64,000 nucleotides of DNA from Triatoma infestans (lineage: Eukaryota > Arthropoda > Insecta > Hemiptera > Reduviidae): NCBI GenBank assembly GCA_011037195.1, contig JAAEAF010014941.1:300361-364360 (forward strand). Reading direction: 5' to 3'. Below, one piece after another: positions 1 through 10,429 of this stretch. The notes beneath the pieces are model-generated. The model saw only the letters and a list, made by a program, of their open reading frames with translations. It was not told where the DNA came from and did no database searches. Position 1 is the first letter of the stretch, and every line of letters starts with the position of its first letter. The translations under genes were made by a program, and so were the position numbers.

Positions 1-375
1 TTTTAGATAAAAGCTGAAGATTTTGTATGTGTAGTTGATATAGTAGTTTGAAGACAATCGTCTGAGCTATTTTTGAGAAAATCACAAAAACGTAAAAAAA
101 AACAACTAATAAAGTGGTACTTCCGGTTGAGGAATTATCACAGATAATGCACCGTCAGATCCCATGGTGATACCTAAACATAATATCAAGTTTGAACTTG
201 CTATGATTTTTTTTATTTTGAGCCATGCTGTTCCAATACATAACACATGACCATTTTTTTAAAACAACTTCTTTGGACTGAAGGAACCTCCAAACCAATA
301 TTTCCGGTGAAAACTTGGTATCGAAAATTTGGCACGAATACAATTGTTCCTCTTATTAGGAGTAAGTGAATGTAT
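1..375 (-). repeat. MBI repeat copy, cut by the window edge
   Basis: Family described under 50740-51580. The minus-strand copy runs from the internal 'acttccggttga' block through the microsatellite site, here nearly lost, to the E1 end near 340-370 ('cctcttattaggagtaag'). It is closely similar to 15190-15600. Confidence 0.75.
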
Positions 376-479
376 AAAAAAAAAAAAACAATGAAGCTAG
401 CTGATTTATAGGGTACCCCATTGTGTCGCTCTAAATACTCTTTTGAAGCTAATTTAGATGAACCCTACAATGCTAGAAG

Positions 480-735
480 TAACATTTAAGAGGATGTTTT
501 TAATGTTTGCGCACCTTCAGAACTCTCCAAAAATAAATTTTTCTTTATTTAGTTTTATATTCCTGTATTTATTTGGTCAGCTTGGAAGGTTTAGAGAAAT
601 CGTTGATGGTATTTTTCAGAAAGTCGCATAAAACAGAAAAAACTGTTCAGGACAGATGCCCTTCAGCTTTCGTCATAGGGTTACATTTTTGAACTTCGTG
701 CAATTTTTCATTTTCTCACACACATACAAATATGT
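480..735 (-). repeat. MBI repeat fragment
   Basis: Carries the 'ctccaaaaataaattttt', 'gagaaatcgttg' and 'tcacacacatac' blocks of the family in minus orientation. The E1 end is missing. Confidence 0.6.
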
Positions 736-739
736 ATAT

Positions 740-1625
740 ATCAGACTATTCCACAAAAAAATAATTTTATAATTCGTAATGTAAAGATTATGTCAGTTTA
801 TAAAATAGATTCGTAATTCTAGGTTTTTGCACTTGAATTGAAAAATTATAATTTAATTTACTGAGGAATGAACAGAAGTAAATTCCAAATATATATGAGG
901 TTATATTAAACTAAGAAAAAGTTTTACTTCTTTCAGGAGATATAAAAAATGTGTATAAAAATATAAGATTTTTTTTTTTTTTCAATGTTCCACAAATGAA
1001 AGGACACTCAGAATTTAAACAATTCAGATTACAATATAGGTACTGAATATAACCACATATAAAAATGTAGTTACTTTTATAAAAGCATTGAAATTAAATC
1101 GGCAAGTTGGACAAAATAGTATTTTTCTAATAAGGAATGCGATTTAGATAAATATAAAGTTTTTTTTTCAATTAATTTAAAAACAATTAGAACTTACACA
1201 TACTGCTGGCATACTATGTAAGCATTCTTATAATCTGTATTCATTAGGCTTAATCTAATAAACTGCCTATAATTTACGCATTTATACTATAACGTAAACA
1301 AGCACACTTGTACACCGTGAATGTATTAGTATAATTTTTATTCTGCCATATTATTTGTTCGCGTCACCAAAGTTCATGTCTTTATTTATAAATAAGAATA
1401 AGTTTCGTGTCTAAATATTTTCATTCTTTAAAATTCATTAGGTATAATTATGATTTTATTCGCTCTTCACTTAAAAAGGAAATCTTTTAAAATTTGCCAG
1501 ATTCTTTGTTTGGCATATAATTTATTTAAAAAAAATCACCTAAATATAATAAAAACTGCCTTGATCCAAAATTATTTTTTATCTGATTTACTAATACCTG
1601 GTAAAGCTGTAAGGGAAGTATTGCG
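740..1625. other. AT-rich DNA, nothing recognised
   Basis: Low-complexity AT-rich sequence with A and T runs. I see no convincing gene, terminal repeat or family match. The open frame at 1450-1791 has simple AT-driven composition and runs into an MBI copy. Confidence 0.5.
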
Positions 1626-1629
1626 ATTT

Positions 1630-2300
1630 TTTTTTTTTGAAATTGTGTTTTTACCGGAAATACTTATTTTAAGGTCTTCTGGATATCAAGAAAAAAATTT
1701 TTTTTTTATTGATTGGTCTCTTGTGAATGTGTTTGGATGTGTTTATTTGTATGTATATGTAGTCAACATGTCTACGCGTTTTTCTACTTAATAGTTGTGA
1801 ATCAAATATTTCAAAAACAAAAAATCGCAGGAAGCTCAAATTTGATATCCTATTTCGGAAACATCTCGGATACGATTACGGTTAAAATCCTTCGACAGCG
1901 AATTTCTAGAAAATTACACCAAAGATTTTACACAAACTCCATACCCCAACTACATACTTGTATACCCGCCTATATTTTTTCAGAGAAATTGGTATTTTAT
2001 GGTGCTCTGGGGAGTTGCAACTTAAATTTCCATTAAAGTTCCAGTTTAGTATACTGACTGGACGGTGGTATTGCTTATATAATGTTAGGGTCCATTAAGT
2101 GCATTGTTAATGTTCCACTTGTGGAAAAATTGGTTAACCAAAAGTGTGACTTTACCATAATTCTCTAAATTTTTCGCGACTTCTGGGTAAACGACTCCAG
2201 GAGATTTTCTTTAAACTTATGCTAATTGCACATGATGAAGGAAACTATCATTTAATATTTCGCCGAAAAAAATTGTTTTATATTGTTTCTGAGCTATAGG
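1630..2300 (+). repeat. MBI repeat copy
   Basis: Plus-orientation blocks in order: 'accggaaata' near 1654, a decayed GT tract (1720-1765), 'caaaaacaaaaaatcgcagg' at about 1812, and 'ttggttaaccaaaagtg' near 2131. Both ends are eroded. Confidence 0.7.
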
Positions 2301-2554
2301 ATTTTTCTCACCTTACTGTTTAGTTTTTCTGGGCTTGTTAGTGCGCCACAGTCTGTTCTAAATGTTAGTCTGATTTAGGTTTCTGAGGATTTTGAAAACA
2401 TATAGGAGATGTAAGTTAGAGAATATTAAACAGGAAGTTTTCCTTTAGAAAGATTATGGAACGTTATGCAAATGTGTAACAATATTTTATTATGTGTATT
2501 ATAGATTTAATTTGCAATATCTGCTAGTTTAGCGATTTGCAGCTCCAATAGAAT

Positions 2555-3195
2555 CTAGAATAAAACTCTCACAAGACTTTCTCTGATTGCTATTATTACA
2601 AAACTAATTGAGAAATTTGTTTTAAAACATGGAATGTTTACTAAACGTTTAGTTGAGCCCAATGTAATACATTGGAATAAATTTGGTGAGGATTATAATT
2701 GTTGAGTTTAGGTACAAAGTTTACCTGAATGTATTTACAATGGTACGATACCGCCCTCCAACTCAAAGGACCCTTCCATTTCAGCTTGTAACGAAAGAAT
2801 AAATTTCAGCTTAACGCACAGGTCCCTCCCTAGAACCCCCTAAAATAATTTTCTGAAATAATGTTTTCAATAAAAGTGATAGGTTTCTTGCAGTACTATT
2901 GCTCTGTGTAGTAAGAATTCTATTTACAACCGTTGAAGCAGTTTTTGTGATAATTCAAAAAAACTCAAAAGCCTCCTTTGAAAGCACACTTTGGTGGCTG
3001 ATTTTCTTCAGCTTGGAATTCTAGCAATGCATTTAATGTTCTACAATATTATGTAGGTTTAGAACCGTACTTTCTGCTGATGTGGCATTTTAGAGGAAAG
3101 CGCATTGGTACAGCTCCATGACAATCTCTTCAAAAATCAGTTTTTTTTGGAAAAATGTTACTAATACAAGTGTTAGGTATTTACCTATATAGTTA
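2555..3195 (-). repeat. MBI repeat copy, split by LINE-A
   Basis: Contains 'aaaactctcacaagactttctct' near the E2 end, the palindrome ACTAAACGTTTAGT at 2640-2653, and 'aaaagtgatagg'. The copy stops at the LINE-A target site and resumes at 4519-4602 ('ggatgcgaagttta'), so it predates LINE-A. Confidence 0.8.
3182..3195. repeat. Target-site duplication, left of LINE-A
   Basis: TACCTATATAGTTA, a perfect 14-bp direct repeat of 4519-4532. Confidence 0.9.
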
Positions 3196-4518
3196 CACGA
3201 TCCGCTAGGCAGCTGTTGGAAGAAGTCCAACGCTTAGCTTGTCTGGCGGTGACTGGAGCGTTTCGGACTACACCGACCGCATCTATGGAGACTTTGTTAG
3301 GGATTCCACCTCTCTTTGTGGAGGTGAAAAACCAGGCAATGAAAGCCTGTTATAGAATTAAACAGGCAGGTTTTTGGCAGGGTAAGCGATATGGTCATTC
3401 TACCATTTATCGTGAGATGCTTTTAAGGATTCCCATTACAGGTTTTCCTTCTGATAGGAATCTGAAGACTTTTGTCTTTGGTCATTCCTACAGGGTTAGG
3501 TTGCCTTCTAGGGAAGATTGGTTAACCCTGGGTCCGTCTGGTGTGATTCCTGAGAATTATCTCCGATGCTACACGGACGGTTCCAGGATGGATGGTAGGT
3601 CTGGGGCTGCCGTCTATTTTGAGACGGGAGATCATTTGGTAGCGCCTCTTGGTGAGTGGGCCACCGTTTTCCAGGCTGAGGTTTATGCAATTCTTTGCTG
3701 TATTTTGGATGAGAGGGTGCGTAACACTAATTTAAAGGGTGTTTGTATCTGCTCGGATAGCCAGGCTGCGTTGAAGGCGCTTAATTCATGTGTCTTCACT
3801 TCCAGATTGGTGTTGGAATGTTCTAGAAGACTGGAAGATCTTTCTTTATTAAAGGATGTGCTTCTGGTCTGGGTTCCAGGTCATATGGGAATTTTTGGGA
3901 ATGAGGAGGTGGATAGGTTTGCCAAATTAGGTGCCTCTCTCCCTTTCATTGGTCCAGAGCCTGCTGTTGGTGTGTCTTCTGACACATGTTTGTCGGGCTT
4001 TCAGACGTGGATGACCTCACAGCACTCATCCTTATGGATGAGTGCAGTGGGTTGTCGGCAGTCTAAAATGCTCATTGGGGGCCCGGACGGAGCTTTGAGC
4101 AGTGGGGTCCGATGTCTTTCACGGACCTCCCTCAGGTATCTGGTTGGATTCCTCACTGGGCATTGTGGTTTAAGGAGGCATCTCTATATAATGGGACTTG
4201 TGCCTGACCCCTTTTGTAGAGTTTGTGAAACTGAGGAAGAAACACCCATGCATCTGATGACGAATTGTTTGGGTTGTGAGGAGATTAGGTTTAGGAACTT
4301 CGGCCGGAATAGGATGTCGGTAGAGGATCTTAAGCTGTGTCCTTTTAAGGTTTTGGTCCGATTTGTTCGGTCTGTTGTGAAACTTAGATGGTTGAATCCT
4401 GGGCCTGGATTTGTATTCTAGTCCCAGTGGTTGTTATTCTTTAGGGGTAGCTATATGGGCCCTGGGGGGCTTTGGATAGCGTAGGGTTTTGCCCTCCCCT
4501 TTCGCGAATAATAAATAA
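3196..4518 (+). mobile_element. LINE-A: 5'-truncated non-LTR retrotransposon with RNase H
   Basis: A 1323-bp insertion into an MBI copy with perfect 14-bp target-site duplications and a short 3' tail of AATA-type repeats (about 4506-4518). It carries only the 3' part of the pol frame plus about 95 bp of 3' UTR. The intact TSD and long open frame suggest a fairly recent insertion. The encoded RNase H places it in the I/LOA/R1 group of LINEs; the exact clade is not resolved. Relatives in the window are the 3' end at 48690-48780 (minus) and an RNase H fragment at 52975-53290 (minus). Confidence 0.92.
3198..4421 (+). CDS. LINE-A pol C-terminal fragment: RT thumb end, RNase H, zinc-knuckle tail
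   Basis: An open frame of about 407 codons with no start of its own, because the element is 5' truncated in the reverse transcriptase. Order: the end of the RT region ('VQRLACLAVTGAFRTTPT'), a linker, RNase H, then a Cys/His tail. RNase H residues are all present: D in 'CYTDGSR', E in 'VFQAEVYAI', D in 'ICSDSQAAL', and H/N/D in 'WVPGHMGIFGNEEVDRFAK'. The tail has a CxxC...H...C pattern ('CRVCETEEETPMHLMTNC') typical of this LINE group. RNase H would remove RNA from the RNA/cDNA hybrid. Without the endonuclease and RT palm this copy cannot mobilise itself. No frameshift or stop is seen. Confidence 0.9.
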   Translation, partial: RSARQLLEEVQRLACLAVTGAFRTTPTASMETLLGIPPLFVEVKNQAMKACYRIKQAGFWQGKRYGHSTIYREMLLRIPITGFPSDRNLKTFVFGHSYRVRLPSREDWLTLGPSGVIPENYLRCYTDGSRMDGRSGAAVYFETGDHLVAPLGEWATVFQAEVYAILCCILDERVRNTNLKGVCICSDSQAALKALNSCVFTSRLVLECSRRLEDLSLLKDVLLVWVPGHMGIFGNEEVDRFAKLGASLPFIGPEPAVGVSSDTCLSGFQTWMTSQHSSLWMSAVGCRQSKMLIGGPDGALSSGVRCLSRTSLRYLVGFLTGHCGLRRHLYIMGLVPDPFCRVCETEEETPMHLMTNCLGCEEIRFRNFGRNRMSVEDLKLCPFKVLVRFVRSVVKLRWLNPGPGFVF

Positions 4519-4532
4519 TACCTATATAGTTA
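4519..4532. repeat. Target-site duplication, right of LINE-A
   Basis: TACCTATATAGTTA, a perfect copy of 3182-3195. The interrupted MBI sequence continues directly after it to about 4602. Confidence 0.9.
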
Positions 4533-4602
4533 GGATGCGAAGTTTAAAAAAAATCGATTAACATTTTCAAGAAATCTCGGAAACTAAAAAAAAAAGTCAC
4601 AA

Positions 4603-4670
4603 AGTCATCCGAGCTCGGCGACTCCAGTACGCTACCACTGAGCTTATCCCGTCTCTATCACTACATTATT
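4603..4670 (-). repeat. Possible tRNA-derived SINE head
   Basis: On the minus strand, 'GGGATAAGCTCAGTGGTAGC' resembles the 5' part and A box of a tRNA. The expected B box is only poorly matched ('CCGAGCTCGG'). It cuts off the MBI copy at 4602. It could be a degenerate SINE or tRNA pseudogene. Confidence 0.35.
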
Positions 4671-4683
4671 ACAATAAATATTT

Positions 4684-4694
4684 TATATGGAAAT
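4684..4694. repeat. Target-site duplication, left of LINE-B
   Basis: TATATGGAAAT, an 11-bp perfect copy of 6047-6057, adjoining the TTA-repeat tail of LINE-B. Confidence 0.85.
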
Positions 4695-6046
4695 TATTAT
4701 TATTATTATTATTATTATTATCGGGTGCCCAAAGGCGCGGGACCTAAGCCTATATGGCTCTTATCCCCCCGGTACCCCCCGTAACCCCTTAATTAGCCTC
4801 CCCCGGTAACTTGCCGGTTAATCTACAATATCTCAAGATATCACTATACTCCAACTCGCCCAGACAATCCTGCGAGAGTGGTGTCCTCCCAAATATACGA
4901 AACCTAGTTCCAGCGAAACGGGGACACTGACATAAGTAGTGATACACCGTTTCCCTAACTCCGTCATCACAGTTCTGACAAATGGGACTCCGCGTCTTTC
5001 CTATGTTAAACAAGTGGCTGGACACCCAAGTGTGTCCAGTCACTATTCCTACCAAGGTCCTCAAACCCGTCCTACTGAGAGACAGGAGATACTCCGAAAT
5101 TCTCTGCTTACCTGCCTTTATAAATCTTTTAGCTTGGAGGCACCCCTGCGTGTCCCCCCAGCATTTCTCCAAAGCTCTCGTCTCCCAAAGTCTAATCTGT
5201 TTGTCGCGAAACGTCTTTGTAACGGCCAGGGCTGGTTCAGGACCACAGAATGGTAATGATGATCCCTCCCTGGCCAGCCGATCCGCCCTCTCATTGCCCT
5301 CTATTCCCGCATGTCCGGGTATCCAATAGAGATGCACCTTACCCCTCCGAGCCAAAGCGTTGAGCTTCCTCCGACATTCTCCCACTAATTTCGAACTCCA
5401 CCAAGGCTTACTCAAAGCCCTTAGTGCGGCTTGGCTGTCCGAGAAAATCCGCACTTCCTTGAACTCTCCCTGCCACTCCCCCACCAGGTGGCAGCATTCA
5501 ATGATGCCCACCACCTCAGACTGAAAAACAGTGGCCAAGCCACCCAAGGCCACCGAACTCTCTTTATCCAGTTCCTGAAACCAGGCTCCCGCCCCCGACA
5601 GGCCAGTACCCTCCTGCCTAGAGCCATCTGAATAGCAACGAATAATGCCGCTGCCCGACTCCGTTGGCCTCGTAAGATTATCATCTCCTATACTGCCAAT
5701 CGTAATCTCATAATCTCTCTCAAATCCCCATTTCTTGCTCGTCTCATCAAGTTTGGATAGCAAGAATCGGTTTACTCGCCAAATTTTTTCCTCGATCCTA
5801 GTGTGATCCCCCCGGAAGGTTCTCACCCATTCTCCCTTGCACCTCATTCTGAGGTACCCTTTCATTGCCTCTCCCACTACCACATACTGAAGGGGGATTA
5901 GCCCCAGCAGCATCTCTAATGCCACCGTCGGTGTCGTTCTCATCGCGCCAGTAATAGCTAAACAGGCCGTACGCTGTACTCCCAACAGCTTTTTGCTATT
6001 CCTCCCCACCAAGGAGCCAGACCACCACACCACAGCCGCATACAGC
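4695..6046 (-). mobile_element. LINE-B: 5'-truncated non-LTR retrotransposon with RNase H
   Basis: A 1352-bp minus-strand insertion bounded by perfect 11-bp duplications. The 3' end is a (TAA)n tail, visible as (TTA)n at 4695-4731. It is related to LINE-A but clearly a different subfamily: the proteins align through RT end, RNase H and zinc tail with many substitutions, and the 3' tails differ. It lies 162 bp from LINE-A in the opposite direction. Confidence 0.92.
4789..6045 (-). CDS. LINE-B pol C-terminal fragment: RT end, RNase H, zinc-knuckle tail
   Basis: Open for about 418 codons from the 5' truncation point. It begins in the RT thumb region ('YAAVVWWSGSLVG', then 'VQRTACLAITGAMRTTPT'). 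RNase H residues are intact: D in 'CYSDGSRQ', E in 'VFQSEVVGI', D in 'IFSDSQAAL', and the 'WIPGHAGIEGNERADRLA' block. The C-terminal zinc tail is 'CQNCDDGVRETVYHYLCQC'. The endonuclease and RT catalytic region are absent, so it is non-autonomous. Its base composition is much more GC-rich than the surroundings, as expected for a young coding insert in AT-rich DNA. Confidence 0.9.
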   Translation of the reverse strand: MYAAVVWWSGSLVGRNSKKLLGVQRTACLAITGAMRTTPTVALEMLLGLIPLQYVVVGEAMKGYLRMRCKGEWVRTFRGDHTRIEEKIWRVNRFLLSKLDETSKKWGFERDYEITIGSIGDDNLTRPTESGSGIIRCYSDGSRQEGTGLSGAGAWFQELDKESSVALGGLATVFQSEVVGIIECCHLVGEWQGEFKEVRIFSDSQAALRALSKPWWSSKLVGECRRKLNALARRGKVHLYWIPGHAGIEGNERADRLAREGSSLPFCGPEPALAVTKTFRDKQIRLWETRALEKCWGDTQGCLQAKRFIKAGKQRISEYLLSLSRTGLRTLVGIVTGHTWVSSHLFNIGKTRSPICQNCDDGVRETVYHYLCQCPRFAGTRFRIFGRTPLSQDCLGELEYSDILRYCRLTGKLPGEAN

Positions 6047-6057
6047 TATATGGAAAT
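6047..6057. repeat. Target-site duplication, right of LINE-B
   Basis: TATATGGAAAT, a perfect copy of 4684-4694. Confidence 0.85.
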
Positions 6058-6279
6058 ACTGTGTCATGAGCCATTTCCATTTATTTTTCCTACGCCATGA
6101 CTTCGGTTATTCAGCCATTCAGCGTCGCGCTATAAAAGTACTAAGCTGCACTGGCGATTGATGTTCGTTTAGGTGGAAATCCAGGGGGCAAGTGAGAACA
6201 ATTTCACCTATCATTTTCATAATGCCATTAATACAATCATAAAATACCACTTTTTCTTATTGCCTTTAATACAATCTTA
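6058..6279. other. Unassigned DNA next to LINE-B
   Basis: Moderately GC-rich for this window, with a short repeat ('aatacaatc-taaaa' at 6231-6243 and 6271-6281). No family recognised. Confidence 0.4.
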
Positions 6280-6400
6280 AAAGTGTAAAACACTTAGGTC
6301 TTTAGGTTGAGACCGGTTATAAACCGACGTTTCACACATTTTACAATAGGCTTCTTCAGAATACTGTCACTACCCTAATGACAAAGGTCACGTAAGCCTG
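6280..6400 (-). repeat. Penelope-type terminal repeat fragment with ribozyme-like core
   Basis: On the minus strand CTGAAGA (6353-6359) is followed by GAAAC and GTC (6326-6333). This is the order seen in hammerhead-type sequences of Penelope-like element terminal repeats. The intervening helix II is poor, so if it was a ribozyme it is decayed. It differs from the ribozyme family at 19.3, 31.3 and 58-59.5 kb. Confidence 0.4.
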
Positions 6401-7255
6401 AAAAATTTTAAAATTGACAAATTTACTGCAAACTTGGAAAATTTCAGATGCTCTAACCAACCCTAGATGTAGGTTATATATAGGTTAGCATCGATAGCTG
6501 GGTGAAATTGACTGTGTCTACACTGTAATCCAGAAGATATGGAAAGATAGTTCATATTTTCCAAAAATTTGCAAAACTCAGATAATAACATATGAAATGT
6601 AGCGTCACAGAATAATCTTCAAAATAATTTTTTTGGAAAAGTGTTAAAATAAAGGTGATGACATTTAAAGAAAATCAATGTAGCCATTTTCGAGAAAATT
6701 CCAATAAACTTAAAAATATTTTTCTGTGAAGTCGTGTTTCCAGTTAACCATCGTTTTTCAAATTTGGTATGTTATCAATGTTTCTACAATATTTCAGTAT
6801 TATGAAGGTAGTATAAAACCGTATGCTATATTGAAGTGGTACTTTAAAGGGAAGATCAGCGTTGATATTCATTTTCTCAGAACCCCCAAAAATCAATTTT
6901 CCTGATAAACTGTTCAAATAAAAATGGCATTGATGAGTTTAGATAGTATACTGAGTTTAAAGAAAATCGATGAAACTATTTTCAAGACTATCTCGAAAAA
7001 CTACAAAAAAAAAAATCAGTCAACTCACTGTTTCGGTTGTTTGATTTTGTCCGACTTCCTTAGTTTCAGACAAAAATGTCTATCGAAATGGAATAATATG
7101 CGATTTTCGTTTGTGAGATATTTTATTTCACAAACACATATTACACAAACACAAAAATCACGTTTTCTTACTGAAGGGACATGTCGGAACTTAATTTCCG
7201 ACGAAAGTTTGATACTATCACATTATTTCTTCTTATAGCAATAAGAGAAATGAAA
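6400..7255 (-). repeat. MBI repeat copy, near full length
   Basis: Runs from near E2 ('attgacaaatttactgcaaacttgg') through both internal modules to the CA-rich site (7131-7160) and E1 ('cttcttatagcaataagagaaa', 7208-7229). The open frame at 6924-7238 lies wholly inside and is not a gene. Confidence 0.8.
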
Positions 7256-7764
7256 GAGATGTATTACAGCTGTGTGTGAGGGCAACACATGTCACAATAA
7301 TTGACGTTTAATATTAAACATAAGTAAAGGAGATATTAGAAAAATTTATGAAATTTTTAGAAAGCGTTAGAAAAGTTAAGGAAGGTTGTCAGTTGTTCTT
7401 CCATTGATTGATTATAAGGCCAGGTAAGGGGCATACGTCACTGGCCTACTTACAGACAAACTTCAATTTCTCTAGTTTATTTTCAATGCCGAGGATGGCC
7501 ATCTTAAGTCAACAATAATTTACTCTTGTCATGAGTGAAACTTTAGTAACGTTTATGGATGTATTAATAATGAATAAACAAAAAACGTTTATTCTCTTTA
7601 TGTTATGTTATAACTTATAATTGTTCCTCTACAAATAAGATAGTGAATAGATAGTGGTGCAATTAGTTTTATTACCATATTTGTTTAATTCACAAGTATC
7701 TTATGATTTTCTTATTTGTTTTTGTTGAGGAGGTAACAAAAGACTGCGTTTTTCACCGTACAAT
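7256..7764. other. AT-rich DNA, nothing recognised
   Basis: No gene or repeat family recognised between the MBI copy and the mariner pseudogene. Confidence 0.45.
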
Positions 7765-8450
7765 TCAAAAATGGAAATCATTTTCTACAATTTGAACCCA
7801 TTTGTGAGTCAACAATTCTATGTCCTTCCGAGACCTGGAGCATCTTTTTGGAGGCAAAAAACTCCAAACATCCCTTTTCTCCTCCTCCGTATTTTTAAAT
7901 TTTTTAACATCTAAAAAGTGGGCCGTGGAGCAAAAGAGATGGCGATCAGAGGGTTCCAAACCTGGGCTGTTACCTGCGTGAGGGAGGAGCTCAAAATACA
8001 AATCTTCGATTACTGAGACGTTTGATGTAACGGTTGTGCCCTTGCGTTGTCTTGTTGAAGGAGTACATTTTTTCAATCAACTCAAGAGGGATATTTTGCA
8101 GCCAAAACGGAATGTACGCTTTGTAGCTGACTAGAGTAGTGTTCGGATGTAATCGTATGACCCTCAGTAATTAGCTCAAAATGAAGACGCTCTCGTAGAT
8201 CCACCATACGCACAGCATCAGTTTCTTCGCAAATCTTTCTCTTTGGGACGGTACAACTGGTTGGCCTGGTCTAATCCATTGTTTTAGTTTGTTCGTGACG
8301 AATCATCGCAAATAATAATTCGTTTGATGAAACGTAAATCACTCGGGTTTTGAAGAAGAGTTTTACAGACTTCAACTCGGCGTGCGATGATTTGTCGAGA
8401 CAAACTAACATGTAAATTGACATGTTTGTTTCGGCAGCTTCTAGGAACTA
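7765..8450 (-). pseudogene. Mariner transposase pseudogene
   Basis: Minus-strand translation across several frames recovers a mariner-type transposase. From the N-terminal side: 'RFIKRIIICDD', which corresponds to the FLKRIVTGDE block with the first catalytic Asp; then 'WIRPGQP', 'KLMLCVWW', 'YKAYIPFWLQ', 'LIEKM', and the C-terminal 'PGLEPSDRHLFCSTAHFLDVKKF', corresponding to the third Asp region and the HLF block. There are stops (for example after 'SSRTN') and frame changes, so it is dead. The N-terminal DNA-binding part and the terminal inverted repeats are not evident. Confidence 0.85.
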
Positions 8451-8795
8451 TAGAGGCTCCTCACAGATAGCTGTTTAGAGTGGGACACGTCTAATTCACT
8501 TGAAAGTTTTCTGGTGCTGGTGCTGGATCCATCTCTACAGCTGTCGGCAGATGTGCTGAATCTAAGGAGAGAGGGCGTCCTGGATGAAGCTTACTTTCCC
8601 GGCTCATATAACCATCTTAAAATTTTGAACCAGATCCATGCAGCCCGTGATCTGTACAGAGCTTTCCCTCTCTTCTTCATTAATTTTGGAAGCGGCGTTG
8701 ATGGCATTAGCGTTTTTTAAGTGACACAAAATCGCCTGAATTTTTTCCTGAAGAGAGGTTGTGTTGGATACATGTACCTACCCAGGGCAGCAGTA
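8451..8795. other. Unassigned, relatively GC-rich stretch
   Basis: An open frame at 8514-8720 (+) has mixed composition but no domain I recognise. It could be a remnant of another transposon or a host fragment. Confidence 0.35.
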
Positions 8796-8799
8796 TTTG

Positions 8800-9390
8800 A
8801 AACGTTTACATTGCAGTCCAGTATAGAAATATAACGTCACATCCTCAGAATCCCCAAAAATTAATTTTTCCAAAAAAATGTCAAATAAAAGTGATACATT
8901 TATATGTGTGCTATTAATATCCCAAGTTTAAAGAAGATCGATATCGAGAGAATTCCAAAAATCTCAAAACCTACTTCTTTAAAATCGCATTTCAGAGAAA
9001 CCAATTTTCTTGACATTTGGAATTCTGGCAATGCTTCTAACGTGATTAATATCACATATATTGTTGGAACCATATATTTTACTGAAGTGGCATTAGAGGA
9101 GAGCGTAACTTTACTGCTTCTTCAGAACAGTAACTTACTGCTCCATCAACAATAATGATTCAATAAAATTTATAGGCATTTATTTGTTTGCGCAGTATAC
9201 GATATTTAAAGGAAATCGTTGGAGCACTTTACAAGAAAATAGCAAAAAAATGAACAAGTATTTGGTAAGTAAACTAGCATTCTGGTTGATTGAAATTGTT
9301 CAGTATCTTTGTGTCTCGGAATTTGAGAGACCTGCGATTTTTCGCTTGTTCACACACAAACAAATGAATCTTATCAGGAGTAAGCAAAAG
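8800..9390 (-). repeat. MBI repeat copy
   Basis: Contains 'caaataaaagtgatac', 'gaattctggcaatgct', the CA-site remnant (9346-9362) and an eroded E1 ('caggagtaagcaaaag'). Confidence 0.75.
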
Positions 9391-9395
9391 TAAAA

Positions 9396-10428
9396 ACATC
9401 AAGTTTCCTCACAAATCAGAATTTATTTCATTACCCTTTCACTTCTAATTCTGTAATTGTAACTTTGTTAATTAAGCAGAGACTGATAGAGATACCCTAA
9501 GGAAATAAAAACTAGGCCGCTGAAAACTACACTAATCGAGCTCTTATATTTGAATATATATGAATTGGCTCTTTGGTATCAACAATAAACTGAGGTTATC
9601 ACGTGAACTGCAATGATGCAGTTTTGTAATAAGAGTAAATTGTAAATGAACACTATTTCCTGATGCGGTATACAACTCCTAGGACATTATGAAAGTAAAT
9701 GGTGAAGAAATGAAAACATGCTGTTAATAAAAAAAAAGCAAACTTTCAGACAATCTTTTTTAACTAATAACACAAATGGAGAGGAACTGTACATTAAACG
9801 CGTCGAATTTTTTTTAGGACATGCTAGATCCTATTTTATAGTAGATCATATGGCAGCACAATCCATCAATCCCCAGGAATACCAACCATGCAGGAATATC
9901 ACAAAACAGCTTGTCAGAAGTTATTTTCCCCAAAATTATCAAAAAAATTGGCTAAAAACATTTTTTCGTACTTAGGAGAATTCAAAATATGTATTACAGA
10001 GAAAGTAAAAATCACAATTTGTGACAATTAAGGAGAATTCAACTTAATCTATGTTATTTACATTTATTTTAATCATAGTCTATCAAAAGTGATCAAAAAA
10101 CGAACAAAAATATTGCTTTCCTTCCTGCATGACTAGTAGATTGATGGCTGACACATTATGTCTGTAAGTCAAAGGCCATGCTATAGATATGAGTCACCAG
10201 ACCCAAGCGATACTATTGTCCAACGAACTCGGCTGTTTATGCTGCTAGGCATAGCAAAATTCTTTCACTGTATATTTTAATTTACTAGGATAAGGTTTTT
10301 TTTGGCCACTGCAATAAATAATTCAACAAATCATTGTGTTAATGAGTTACGCTACTAACTGCCTTGGATTATGAATAAAAACCCAGTTCTATTAAATGAA
10401 TATTCAACATTTCCATTATTTAAACTAA
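9396..10428. other. AT-rich DNA, nothing recognised
   Basis: A short direct repeat 'aggagaattcaa' occurs near 9977 and 10031. The 85-codon frame at 9718-9975 has no recognisable domain. Confidence 0.4.
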
Positions 10429-10429
10429 A

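Noticed and set aside
1450..2036. Two overlapping plus-strand frames of 113 and 107 codons
   Set aside because: The second lies in an MBI copy and the first runs into it. No domain recognised.
4939..5684. Several frames overlapping LINE-B
   Set aside because: Shadows of the real minus-strand RNase H frame.
8514..8720. 68-codon plus-strand frame beside the mariner pseudogene
   Set aside because: Composition is plausible, but no domain is recognised and the strand is uncertain. Kept only as unassigned DNA.
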